Assembly (NCBI RefSeq): GCF_017161265.1
Contig: NZ_CP031393.1
Location: 1,612,001-1,676,000, forward strand
Source of the DNA: Treponema medium
GTDB lineage: Bacteria; Spirochaetota; Spirochaetia; Treponematales; Treponemataceae
Length of the DNA stretch: 64,000 bases
Direction of reading: 5' to 3'
The notes beneath the pieces are model-generated. The model was not told the origin of the DNA, made no database searches, and saw nothing but the letters and a program-made list of their open reading frames with translations. Position 1 is the stretch's first letter. Every line of letters begins with the position of its first letter. Positions 1 through 8,246 of the stretch are shown here, one piece after another. A program made the position numbers and the translations under genes.

Positions 1-198
1 GAAAAACTCGGCGCTAACGAAGCGATTCACGTTCGGGATATTGAAGTTTCCGAAGGTGTTAAGGTTTTGACGGATCCCGATTTAGCGGTTGCAATGGTTA
101 AATTTGCCAAAGAAGAAGCTCCCGCACCCACAGAAGAAGCTGCTTCTGCAGAGGGTGCCACACCCGCGGATGCTGCCGCTCCGGAAGCAAAGGCATAA
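1..198 (+). CDS. rplY: 50S ribosomal protein L25/Ctc, C-terminal part (5' truncated by window edge)
   Basis: Frame 1 is open from the window edge to a TAA at 196-198. The 65 visible residues begin EKLGANEAIHVRDIEV and read like the C-terminal TL5-type beta domain of long L25/Ctc proteins (5S rRNA-binding, large ribosomal subunit). They end in an Ala/Glu/Pro-rich tail (EEAPAPTEEAASAEGATPA), which is common in long L25 proteins. An intrinsic terminator follows at once, so this is the last gene of its transcript. The N-terminal 5S-binding domain is outside the window, so the family call rests on the C-terminal half only. Confidence 0.75.
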   Translation, partial: EKLGANEAIHVRDIEVSEGVKVLTDPDLAVAMVKFAKEEAPAPTEEAASAEGATPADAAAPEAKA

Positions 199-210
199 TT
201 TTCTTATCAA

Positions 211-240
211 AGTGCAGGTCTTACACCTGCACTTTTTTTT
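211..240 (+). terminator. Intrinsic terminator after rplY
   Basis: Perfect inverted repeat AGTGCAGGT / ACCTGCACT with a short loop, followed by a run of eight T. It separates rplY from the tilS transcript. Confidence 0.85.
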
Positions 241-246
241 CTGTTC

Positions 247-275
247 TTGTCTTTTCCTCAAAAACGTTTTATTCT
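247..275 (+). promoter_or_regulatory. Probable sigma-70 promoter of tilS
   Basis: TTGTCT (247-252), 17-nt spacer, TATTCT (270-275). The predicted transcription start at about 282 is only a few bases before the tilS ATG at 285, and no Shine-Dalgarno sequence lies between them, so the message may be leaderless. Confidence 0.45.
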
Positions 276-284
276 TTTCATTGT

Positions 285-1859
285 ATGTATTCTCATCCGC
301 TCATCGATGCCGTATTTAACAATCTTAAACCATTTTTAACACATATTCCTTGTCGCTTTCTTCTTGCGTGTTCGGGCGGTGCTGATTCTACGGCATTACT
401 GTTAGCCTTTCATCAATTACAGAGGCGGCTTCGCTGCCGTTTAACCGCAGTTACGGTTAACCATAATATCCGAAGTGCGGAAGAAAGCGCTGCCGATTCA
501 GCTTTTGTCGCCGAATTGTGCAGCCGTCTGGAGCCGCCGGTATCTTGTGTGGTTGCGGAAATCCCCGCCGGGGAAGTGGAGCGTTATGCAAAGGAACGCA
601 ATCGGGGAACCGAAGATGCCGCACGTGCGCTTCGATACCGGCTTTTTGAAGAAACCGCCGCTTCCATTGATGCCGACTATATCGTAACGGCGCATAACCG
701 GAGTGATGTATATGAAACAGCGCTGATGCGGCTCTTCCAAGGCGGCAACACGGCAAGTTTATCGATGATGCCGGTACGGCGCGGACGGTATTTACGTCCG
801 CTTATCACGGTAGAACGGAGCGATATAGAAGCATTTTTACGGCAGCAGGGTATCGTATGGCGCGAGGATGCCACCAATGCGGAAGATACATATCTGCGCA
901 ACCGAATCCGGCACCATCTAGTACCGGCATTGGCTATGACCTTCGGCGGATGGCGCACCGGATTGGATAAAACTTTGCAACGGATTGCCTTGGATCGTTC
1001 ATTTTGCGAGGAATCTCTGGCCACTGCGCGCGAAACCTTTACCGGTATGGCTGACAATGCAAGCAGCGTGGCCGACGCGGCAAATTGGGAGCAATGCAAG
1101 TATGGTGCGCTTGTAATCGCAGCGGATTTCTTTGATTCGCTCCATCCTGCGCTGCGGCTCAGGGTGCTTGAACAAGGGTGCCGCCGGCTCGGTATCGGGA
1201 CACGGGTTCCGCTGGGCATACTCCTTAGGCTTTCGTCCGAACTCACGGTAGCGCCGGAAATATTGAAGGGAGCGGCGCCGGAAGCATCGGCAACGCTGGA
1301 AATATCGGAGGCTGCATTGGAGGGAACAATGTCTGAGGCATCGGCGGTGTCGGATGCTTTGGAGGCTGCATCGATTGTTCTCGAAAAGCAAGCTGACACT
1401 CGCTCAAAGATTGCTGCTGCCGGCGCTCTCCGGTTGGAACGCCGTGGTAATCGTATCCTGCTTTTTAACAGCACGGTCTATCTTACGCTGTATAATCAAA
1501 AGTCATACATTCTGACTATTCCGCAATGCGGCAAATATGCGTATCCTTTGGGACAGTTGGAAGTTTATCACACTGCCAACGGTATTTTTGTGCGGGATAG
1601 TGAGGATAAAAGCTGCGGAGTAGGTCCTTTTACACTTCCCATTTCCGTCAGATCAAGGCGCGGCGGCGATCGGATTCAAATGAAATCCGGAAATGTAAAA
1701 GAAGTAAAAAAAATTTTAAATGAGTGGCAGGTTGATTCACTTGCTCGCGAACTTTTGCCGATTATCATAGAGGACACTTGTATTCGGAGGCGTACTCGTA
1801 TACGCGCCTTATATGGCAGCTTCCTTGGATATAAAAACTGGTTTGTGGAGGAACAATAG
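285..1859 (+). CDS. tilS: tRNA(Ile)-lysidine synthase TilS
   Basis: Uses ATP and lysine to convert C34 of the tRNA-Ile2 anticodon (CAU) to lysidine, which lets it read AUA; cytoplasmic. The PP-loop motif SGGADS is at residues 30-35, followed by the N-type ATP-pyrophosphatase domain to about residue 215 (NRIRHHLVP near 205-213 is typical). The C-terminal substrate-binding domain is near 400-520. At 524 aa it is longer than usual. The excess includes an Ala/Glu/Ser-rich low-complexity stretch at roughly residues 325-370 (ASATLEISEAALEG and similar words). ATG 285 puts the P-loop at the usual distance from the N-terminus; there is no clear ribosome binding site. The next gene starts 2 nt after the stop. 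Confidence 0.93.
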   Translation: MYSHPLIDAVFNNLKPFLTHIPCRFLLACSGGADSTALLLAFHQLQRRLRCRLTAVTVNHNIRSAEESAADSAFVAELCSRLEPPVSCVVAEIPAGEVERYAKERNRGTEDAARALRYRLFEETAASIDADYIVTAHNRSDVYETALMRLFQGGNTASLSMMPVRRGRYLRPLITVERSDIEAFLRQQGIVWREDATNAEDTYLRNRIRHHLVPALAMTFGGWRTGLDKTLQRIALDRSFCEESLATARETFTGMADNASSVADAANWEQCKYGALVIAADFFDSLHPALRLRVLEQGCRRLGIGTRVPLGILLRLSSELTVAPEILKGAAPEASATLEISEAALEGTMSEASAVSDALEAASIVLEKQADTRSKIAAAGALRLERRGNRILLFNSTVYLTLYNQKSYILTIPQCGKYAYPLGQLEVYHTANGIFVRDSEDKSCGVGPFTLPISVRSRRGGDRIQMKSGNVKEVKKILNEWQVDSLARELLPIIIEDTCIRRRTRIRALYGSFLGYKNWFVEEQ

Positions 1860-1860
1860 A

Positions 1861-3945
1861 ATGCTCAAGACTATAAAACGGAGAATCCTTTTAATAGAAA
1901 CGCTGCTGGTATTTTTACTACCTGCAATGGCGGTGTATTCGCAAACGGTAAACCGTGAACTACAGCAAATGAATACCTCGTATGCGTTGCAATATTTGCA
2001 AAAGGCCGCGGCGCTCTATACCGATGCAAACTATGCGGAAGCTCTTGAATATGTCGAAAAAGGCATGACTTTTGACGATTCCTTTGCGGACTTCTTTTAT
2101 TTAAAGGCTCAATGCCTTATTCAGTTGAACGGTACACGCGCACAATGCCTCGATGCTGCGGAAGCGGCTCTGGCTTCGGGGTTAAAGTTGCGTATCTATA
2201 ATCGGGACAATCTCGTGTTACTGCTTGCCCGTCTTTATACTGAAACGGAACGCTACAACGAAGCAATTCAAGTATTAGACTCACTTGCCTTTGATTCCGC
2301 CGACCGTGACTTTTACTGCGCTTCTGCGCTCTATGGGTTAGGGCGTGACGGGCAGGCGCGGGAGGTAATCGAAACTGCGTTAAACCGTTGGAGTTTTGAC
2401 CTTCGGTTCCCTCGGCTGTTCTTTTTACAGGAGCGGGATAAAGCGATGACCCGCGCGGGGAAAAAACTTGCCGACTCTCTTTTACAGCAACTCTATGTCT
2501 GGATTGAGCAGGAGCCGTCGCTGGCAGTGTATGCAGCTCCCTTTGACCCTAACCCGCAGGAAAACAGCCGCCGTTTAAAAGTGTACCGTAATATGCATGC
2601 GGCAGACAGCGAAAAGCTTGATGCACGGACGCAGCTTGCTGCGGTACTCGCGGAGCTTCGCTACGGTGTCATCGATGAAAAGACCGCCATTAAAGAATTT
2701 TTTGATGTCACCGTTGCCGATCATCTGCCGCAAAAGGCAAATGTTAAAGCGTCCGTGTTCGCCTTGTATTCCGATCAGTTGATTGAGTTGTGCCGACTGA
2801 CCGGTACGGATGCTATGCGAAAAGAGATTGGCAATCGCCTTAAAACCTTTAGCGGCGTGCTTTTAGAGGACGATAACCGTGACGGGATTTCCAACGCGGC
2901 TGTTTTCTTTGAACAGGGACGCCCCGTATCAGCCTTTTTCGATCTCAATCAGGATGAGGTGTATGAATATCAGGTACAGTGCAATTTCGGCGCCCCCGAT
3001 CTTATTGTTACGGCGAAGAACGGTTATGCCGTCCAATATGACAGCTATCCGGCAGTACATTCGATTGTGCAAAAGGCGGAAAAGCGGGAGTATATCATGC
3101 GTCCGCTTACATTTCGATGGGAGCCGGTTGCTCAGACCGAACTTGATTTAAGACTGCGCGATACGGATGCGGAAGCTCCGGCTTTCTTCACGCTGCGGTT
3201 ACGCAACAATGCCCGCCTGCTGCAAGAGCATGATTTTATCTTTTCAGTGTTATACAGTGAAGAACCTGCGCCGTCGGATACAAATGCGGTTATGCGGATG
3301 CACTTTGAAGACGGCCGGATTATTTCGGCTGAAATAAAGACGGGAACGCAAACGCTTGCGCTTGCTCGGTACCGGAACGGCGTACTTGCACAAAAAGAGT
3401 ATGACTATGACGGCGACGGATTTTTTGAGGTGCTGGAACAATATAGCAAACAGGGAAAACTCGATAAAATTTCTGTTGATATCAATAAAAATAAGGTGTT
3501 TGAATATTATGAACTTTACAAGACGGACGGAACGGTCATAAAAAATTGGGATGAAAATGAAGACGGGACGCCGGAAATTCAGTATACACAGTTTCCGTCG
3601 GGAAATGCTCAGACGGTGTGGAAGCATCGGTATTCGGGACTGCCGGTGTCGGTCTACTATAAAAAAGGAACGCCGGAACGCTTGACTATCGGCAAGACGA
3701 GTGTGCCGCTGATAAAAGATCCTCAATATAATGTATACTGGCTCGAAATGCGTCCTTCTTTTTCCGATAAGGTCGCTGAAAAACTGACAGCGTTATTCAA
3801 GGATACCGATTCCGATGTGGAAGCGCGGACGATATTAATCGGTAGTTATGAACTCTATGCCGTCCGTTCCGAAGGCGCTGTGTTCGTTCAAATGTTGCGC
3901 GTTCCCGTTCGAGCCGCTCCTGTGAAAGCTGAGGGGCGAAAGTGA
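1861..3945 (+). CDS. Exported TPR-containing protein, function unknown
   Basis: A 694-aa protein starting MLKTIKRRILLIETLLVF, with a Sec signal peptide ending near AVYSQ. ATG 1861 was chosen because GGAGG inside the end of tilS precedes it and it begins right before the signal sequence; an in-frame start at 1813 would overlap tilS. The first about 180 residues contain TPR-like helices (NYAEALEYVEKGMTFDDSFADF and similar). The C-terminal half is beta-rich with Asp/Asn-rich repeats of the type DYDGDGFFEVLEQY, DINKNKVFEYYELY and DENEDGTPEIQY, reminiscent of calcium-binding EF-hand-like or dockerin-like loops. It is probably periplasmic. It lies in an operon between tilS and the HtrA-like protease (GTG/TGA overlap downstream). 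No known function is recognised. Confidence 0.8.
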   Translation: MLKTIKRRILLIETLLVFLLPAMAVYSQTVNRELQQMNTSYALQYLQKAAALYTDANYAEALEYVEKGMTFDDSFADFFYLKAQCLIQLNGTRAQCLDAAEAALASGLKLRIYNRDNLVLLLARLYTETERYNEAIQVLDSLAFDSADRDFYCASALYGLGRDGQAREVIETALNRWSFDLRFPRLFFLQERDKAMTRAGKKLADSLLQQLYVWIEQEPSLAVYAAPFDPNPQENSRRLKVYRNMHAADSEKLDARTQLAAVLAELRYGVIDEKTAIKEFFDVTVADHLPQKANVKASVFALYSDQLIELCRLTGTDAMRKEIGNRLKTFSGVLLEDDNRDGISNAAVFFEQGRPVSAFFDLNQDEVYEYQVQCNFGAPDLIVTAKNGYAVQYDSYPAVHSIVQKAEKREYIMRPLTFRWEPVAQTELDLRLRDTDAEAPAFFTLRLRNNARLLQEHDFIFSVLYSEEPAPSDTNAVMRMHFEDGRIISAEIKTGTQTLALARYRNGVLAQKEYDYDGDGFFEVLEQYSKQGKLDKISVDINKNKVFEYYELYKTDGTVIKNWDENEDGTPEIQYTQFPSGNAQTVWKHRYSGLPVSVYYKKGTPERLTIGKTSVPLIKDPQYNVYWLEMRPSFSDKVAEKLTALFKDTDSDVEARTILIGSYELYAVRSEGAVFVQMLRVPVRAAPVKAEGRK

Positions 3946-5921
3946 GATTGAGCCGGTTTTCGTATAACATATCAACGCTGATTGTACTTTTGGTTACTTT
4001 CAGCGCCTGTACTTCCGTTACTCCCTCTTTTTCTCAAAGCGTCAATTACACGGACGGCCGCAGCATAACACGGGAGGTTGAAGCTGTCCGCGGCCTTATC
4101 GCGGAAAAACCGCTCGATGCCCTATTGCGGGCAAAGCGTTTAACGCTGTATACCGAACGTACCGATGAAATAAACACGTTGTATCAAGACGCTCAGAGTG
4201 CTGTTGAAGAATTGTTTTTTAAGGCTGTCGAGAACGGCACATGGGATGAAGCGCTCAAAATATTCCGCTCGCTTGCTGCATTAGGGCATACGCCTACGCA
4301 GTGGAGTGAGCAAAAACTCATAGCGGCGCAGCGGGATAAATGGAAGGAAAAGAAATTTGATGCGCTGATTCAGGATATCGCCCGATTATCCGGCGGAGTA
4401 CATGATGCGCCGTCATTGGAAACGGTTCGAAAGATGATGAAAGGAACCGTAACGGTATGGGTTGACCGCGGTATGACGATTGAAAAAGGGTTAGGGAGAG
4501 CTGACCGGATGATCGGTTCGGGCTTTTTTATCGACGCTAACGGCTATCTCATTACAAACTATCATGTTATTCAAAGCGAAGTTGATCCTGAATACGAAGG
4601 TTTTTCCCGTGTGTACATCAAGCGTGCGGAAAATCCTACGGTGCGGATACCGGCAAAGGTAGTCGGCTGGGATACGATATTCGACCTCGCACTTCTTAAA
4701 ACGGAGATTAATCCCGAAGTGTATTTTCAGCTCGGCTCTTCGGAAGACTTAAATATCGGCAGTAGAATCTATGCGATCGGCTCGCCCGCCGGATTGGAAC
4801 AGACGCTTACTTCCGGTATCGTGTCGGCACAAAACCGGCGACTTCTGTCTTTAGGCAGCGTATTGCAGATCGATGCGCCCGTTAATCATGGAAGCTCAGG
4901 CGGGCCGATTATCGACGAAGCGGGCAGGGTACAGGCAATTGTGTTTGCCGGTCTTGAGCGCAACGAAGGTTTAAACTTTGCAATACCGGTGGAACTGCTG
5001 CGGCTTATCCTGCCTCAGCTCTACGCAGGCGGTGAAACCGTTCATGCATGGATGTCCTGCTATGGAGTTTCCGTAAAGGAATCGCCGCAACAGACGGCAG
5101 GAACGGAGCTGGTCTATGCAGTGCCGGGTTCATCCGCATCTGTTATTCCCGCCGGTGCCGTTATTACTCATCTGAATGGGCGGGCGGTTCCCAGCTTGGA
5201 AGCACTGCAGGCCGAGCTGATGCGATTGAGCGCCGGTACTATCGTTAAAGTTTCAGGCTATGCGCCCCTGCATACTCCTTCTACAAATGATGCTCGTTCT
5301 TCCGGTTCGGGCGCCGATACAGCAGGCACTACCGGAAATGCAAACGTCAGTACTGTCCCTGATGCGGACAATAGAGCGACCGGTACCGGCAAGGTAAACG
5401 TCAGTACCGCCCCCGATGCAATCGGCAACTCGGGTAATAGCGCGTCCGGTATTGCACATATCAGTACCGGCAATAATCCCAGCGATACAAATATCAGTAC
5501 CGGCGATACGGCGGGCGCTACAAGTGATGCCGCCGGCAATATGGGCAGGGCGGAACGGAAGGAGCACCGTTGGGAAAAAACGCGGCAGGATTGGTATGTA
5601 CAGCTGGAAGCCCGTCCTAAACAGCCTGCCGAACAGGTGTATCGTAAGGATAGCCGCGCGCGGGCTATGCTGCCGGTGTACGGTATTTACCTTGAAAGCG
5701 CCGGCGGAAAAAAGTCTTTTCGGATAACGGAAGTTATTCCCGGCAGCTACGCCGATGAAACAGGTTTTTCCGCCGGGGACTACCTTGAAATCCATAAAAT
5801 GGAAGTGCAAAAAGCCGAGGAAGCGCTGTTCACCCGGATTTATACCAAACGCCGGAAATCCGCCTATATCGATACGTTCATCGATATTTGGGCATACCTA
5901 GACAATCCGTCATATTTTTAG
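3942..5921 (+). CDS. HtrA/DegP-like trypsin-family serine protease, lipoprotein, two PDZ domains
   Basis: A periplasmic, lipid-anchored quality-control protease by family. It begins with GTG 3942, overlapping the upstream TGA. The signal peptide ends in a lipobox-like TFSAC. Chymotrypsin-fold residues are visible: His208 (ITNYHVI), Asp248 (FDLALLK) and Ser319 (GSSGGPI). The first PDZ domain is at about 360-435 and a second, divergent PDZ at about 575-650. Between them is a roughly 110-residue Thr/Ser/Asn/Gly/Asp-rich linker with repeated words (NVSTVPDA, NVSTAPDA, HISTG, NISTG). An N-terminal helical region of about 120 residues precedes the protease domain. It is last in the tilS operon, and a T-tailed hairpin at 5979-6010 ends it. 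Confidence 0.88.
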   Translation: MRLSRFSYNISTLIVLLVTFSACTSVTPSFSQSVNYTDGRSITREVEAVRGLIAEKPLDALLRAKRLTLYTERTDEINTLYQDAQSAVEELFFKAVENGTWDEALKIFRSLAALGHTPTQWSEQKLIAAQRDKWKEKKFDALIQDIARLSGGVHDAPSLETVRKMMKGTVTVWVDRGMTIEKGLGRADRMIGSGFFIDANGYLITNYHVIQSEVDPEYEGFSRVYIKRAENPTVRIPAKVVGWDTIFDLALLKTEINPEVYFQLGSSEDLNIGSRIYAIGSPAGLEQTLTSGIVSAQNRRLLSLGSVLQIDAPVNHGSSGGPIIDEAGRVQAIVFAGLERNEGLNFAIPVELLRLILPQLYAGGETVHAWMSCYGVSVKESPQQTAGTELVYAVPGSSASVIPAGAVITHLNGRAVPSLEALQAELMRLSAGTIVKVSGYAPLHTPSTNDARSSGSGADTAGTTGNANVSTVPDADNRATGTGKVNVSTAPDAIGNSGNSASGIAHISTGNNPSDTNISTGDTAGATSDAAGNMGRAERKEHRWEKTRQDWYVQLEARPKQPAEQVYRKDSRARAMLPVYGIYLESAGGKKSFRITEVIPGSYADETGFSAGDYLEIHKMEVQKAEEALFTRIYTKRRKSAYIDTFIDIWAYLDNPSYF

Positions 5922-5927
5922 AAATAA

Positions 5928-5963
5928 AAGCAACCGCATGAGAAATATTTAAAGCGATTGCTT
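5928..5963. repeat. Palindrome family E, copy 1
   Basis: Imperfect inverted repeat AAAGCAACCGC / GCGATTGCTTT around a loop containing AAATATTT. The same hairpin with the same loop word recurs at 57790-57823, and in both places it is followed by a GCGAAATTT hairpin (family H) and then a family B element. Confidence 0.7.
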
Positions 5964-5978
5964 TCTTCTTATGCCTTA

Positions 5979-6010
5979 TGCGAAATTTTATCCAAAATTT
6001 CGCATTTTTT
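5979..6010 (+). terminator. Family H hairpin acting as terminator of the tilS operon
   Basis: TGCGAAATTTT / AAAATTTCGCA with loop ATCC, followed by six T. An almost identical stem with a different loop (TGGT) is at 18749-18776. A third copy, whose loop is replaced by about 155 bp of other palindromes, is at 57832-58008. Confidence 0.7.
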
Positions 6011-6019
6011 TCAACAGAT

Positions 6020-6162
6020 GGGAAAACACATCAGGCAGAGTAAATCGGAATTGCAGAAGAATTGAGGCTGTGAGACCATTTGAACCGCGAAGAGGTTCAA
6101 CTCTGGTTGAACAGCCTCAATTCTTCTGCGGGGTTGCTAAAAAACAGCCTGATGTGTTTTCC
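6020..6162. repeat. Palindromic repeat family B, copy 1 (B1)
   Basis: A 143-bp unit with inverted ends reading inward AAACACATCAGGC. Inner 19-bp perfect stem at 6053-6071 / 6111-6129 (GCAGAAGAATTGAGGCTGT and its complement). A 39-nt loop (GAGACCATTTGAACCGCG...) is shared with B2. The last base touches the stop codon of msrAB (6163). Other copies: 18466-18732, 26556-26698, 49618-49759, 58024-58355, 63678-63812. Confidence 0.85.
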
Positions 6163-7248
6163 TTAGTCGGTTACGTATTGTTTATAGTCTCCGTAGCCGG
6201 CGGCATCCATTTCTTCGTACGGAACAAATCGCAACGAAGCTCCGTTGATGCAATAGCGCAAGCCTGTTTTATCCTGCGGACCGTCGTCAAAGACGTGACC
6301 TAAATGCGCGCCGCCGGTTTTTGAGGTAACTTCAATCCGTTCCATGCCATAGCTGCTGTCGTGCGTAAAATCAACCGCCTGCGAGGTAATCGGTTTGGTA
6401 AAGCTCGGCCATCCGCAGCCTGCATCATATTTATCGCTCGAAGAAAAAAGCGGTTTTCCCGTAACAACATCAACGTAAATTCCCTTTCCTTCAAACTTAT
6501 CATATTCGCTGGTAAAGGGGCGTTCGGTTGCTTTCTCCTGTGTTACACTGTATTGCAGCGGCGTCAGCCGTTCTTTAATCTGTTTTGCATCAGGTAATTT
6601 GAACTTTGCTTCGTCATGCAGGGGTACGGAGGCAAGGTTTAAATTGATATGACAGTACCCGTTAGGATTTTTTTCAAGATAATCTTGATGATAGTCTTCC
6701 GCCAGTACAAAATTCCGTAGCGGTTCCGTTTCTACTGCAAGCGGACGCGAATAGTTTGCCTGCATCCGTTTTAAAAAAGATTGAATAACCGGCACATCTT
6801 TCTTATCGGTGTAGTAAATGCCGGTACGGTATTGCCTGCCGACATCATTTCCCTGCTTATTTATGGAAAGCGGGTCAATGATGCGGAAATAGTGTTCCAA
6901 TAGTTCTTCGAGTGCGATAACACCGGTGTTGTAGGTTATTTTGACGGTTTCGGCATGATCGGTTCCGTGTATGTGCTGATAATCGGTTGTATCGGTTGTG
7001 CCGTTCGCATATCCGGTATCGGTTTCAACGACACCTGTAATCCGGCGGAAGTATCCTTCAACACCCCAAAAGCAGCCTCCCGCCAAATAAATCTCTTTTA
7101 TGTTTCCCGCCGTTACCATAGCTGCTCCTCCGTTCTTGCTTTCGTTCTGCGGTTTATGCCTTTCCCCTGCTTGTGCTTTCATACAGCTGCAAAGAGTTAT
7201 CGCAATGCAGAGCGGTACCGCTAAATGAATACGTTTATAAATTATCAT
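6163..7248 (-). CDS. msrAB: Bifunctional peptide methionine sulfoxide reductase MsrA/MsrB, lipoprotein
   Basis: Repairs both S- and R-methionine sulfoxide in oxidised proteins. The 361-aa form starting [11 protein letters not shown] was chosen: AAGGAG lies 12 nt upstream of ATG 7248 and the start opens a signal peptide with a lipobox-like LCSC (Cys22), so the enzyme should be anchored outside the cytoplasmic membrane. The MsrA domain has the catalytic GGCFWG (Cys59). The MsrB domain has GCGWPSF and catalytic Cys333 in RYCING. The zinc CxxC pairs of many MsrB proteins are absent ([11 protein letters not shown] replaces the first), as in Neisseria/Haemophilus-type fusions. No thioredoxin-like domain is present, so a separate reductant is needed. 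Confidence 0.93.
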   Translation of the reverse strand: MIIYKRIHLAVPLCIAITLCSCMKAQAGERHKPQNESKNGGAAMVTAGNIKEIYLAGGCFWGVEGYFRRITGVVETDTGYANGTTDTTDYQHIHGTDHAETVKITYNTGVIALEELLEHYFRIIDPLSINKQGNDVGRQYRTGIYYTDKKDVPVIQSFLKRMQANYSRPLAVETEPLRNFVLAEDYHQDYLEKNPNGYCHINLNLASVPLHDEAKFKLPDAKQIKERLTPLQYSVTQEKATERPFTSEYDKFEGKGIYVDVVTGKPLFSSSDKYDAGCGWPSFTKPITSQAVDFTHDSSYGMERIEVTSKTGGAHLGHVFDDGPQDKTGLRYCINGASLRFVPYEEMDAAGYGDYKQYVTD

Positions 7249-7369
7249 CTTGCTTTTTAGCTCCTTGTTATATCCGATTGAAAATATCCACTCGAAAAAT
7301 CGGTCTGACTTGCTAAAAGACAGTCTTATAGTAAACAAGAAGCAGTAATACAGAGTTACAAATTAGTAA

Positions 7370-8227
7370 TCATTCCTGTTTCTTTTCCAGTGATTTTAAA
7401 GCATTGAGCGCCGCTTTGGAATCCTGTTGCGCAACGGCAATCAGTTCGATGATGTGCGGGTATTTTGCCAAAAAGTCTCCCCATTTTGTCAGCCGGTCTA
7501 TCTGGAATTGTTCCGACGCTGCGTATTGCGCTTCTTTTGCTGCGGTTTCTGCCAAAAGCATTTCGCGCTGTTGTTCATACGTGTTATAAGCCTGTTCCGC
7601 AATCTTATAGGTATGAATATCAGGGATGGTGAGTTTTGTTAAAGTAACGGCTTCAACGGAAAAGTTCTGACCGGCTGTTTTTATAAGTTCGTTCTTGAGC
7701 TTTTCCGAAAGCGCATGATAATCGGTTTTTACTTGCTGATATTCATAAGGATTGTCGATCAGTTCCGAAACATACCGATACATAATTGTCTGCAACGCTG
7801 CGTGTATATGCGAATCGATATACGATTCAAGGGAATCTTGCGTTTGTATGGTATTTTTTTCTACAATCGGTACCAGCTGTTCAGGTTTCAGTGTAACAAG
7901 GGCATCAATGCCGAACGCCCATGAAAAATTCTCTTTTGTGTTCAATACTTTGCTGTATAAATCTGCTGACGGAAGTGAACCGTCCGCTGCATAATTGACG
8001 TGCCGCGGCGTAAGGTCGAATACCAGTATCTGTGCGTTCGTCGGAACAATCCGTTCCCATCGCCATGTAAAGTTCCCGGGCATAATCGCTTGGGGGTAAT
8101 ATCCTCCCGACTTTGACAGCATAATGCCGTATTTTCCCGCAGGAACTGAAAATTGAGTCCATCCGAAAAAGAATACCGCGGCCGCACACGCGAGTACAAT
8201 CACTGTAATAATACATACCTTCTTCAT
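7370..8227 (-). CDS. SPFH/band-7-like membrane protein
   Basis: A 285-aa protein with one N-terminal transmembrane helix (CIITVIVLACAAAVFFFGW), then a region resembling the SPFH/prohibitin fold (QFSVPAGKYGIMLSKSGG, later FSVEAVTLTKLTIPD). An Ala/Glu/Gln-rich helical tail (EMLLAETAAKEAQYAASEQ) is typical of stomatin/prohibitin coiled coils. ATG 8227 has GAGG at good spacing; the ATG two codons upstream is too close to it. It is likely inserted in the cytoplasmic membrane as a homo-oligomer. It is separated from msrAB by about 120 nt and follows the chemoreceptor gene closely (19 nt), so it may be co-transcribed with it. The role is unknown and family assignment is by fold-like motifs only. Confidence 0.6.
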   Translation of the reverse strand: MKKVCIITVIVLACAAAVFFFGWTQFSVPAGKYGIMLSKSGGYYPQAIMPGNFTWRWERIVPTNAQILVFDLTPRHVNYAADGSLPSADLYSKVLNTKENFSWAFGIDALVTLKPEQLVPIVEKNTIQTQDSLESYIDSHIHAALQTIMYRYVSELIDNPYEYQQVKTDYHALSEKLKNELIKTAGQNFSVEAVTLTKLTIPDIHTYKIAEQAYNTYEQQREMLLAETAAKEAQYAASEQFQIDRLTKWGDFLAKYPHIIELIAVAQQDSKAALNALKSLEKKQE

Positions 8228-8246
8228 ATCCATCCTCTACTGCCGA

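Noticed and set aside
677-1474. Minus-strand 265-codon open frame opposite tilS
   Set aside because: Codon-phase shadow of tilS; no ribosome binding site and no recognisable protein.
6020-6162. Family B as integron attC sites (also variable stems with conserved ends)
   Set aside because: Conserved ends are AAACRCATCAGRC, not the attC core; the loop, not only the ends, is conserved; no cassette ORFs lie between copies.
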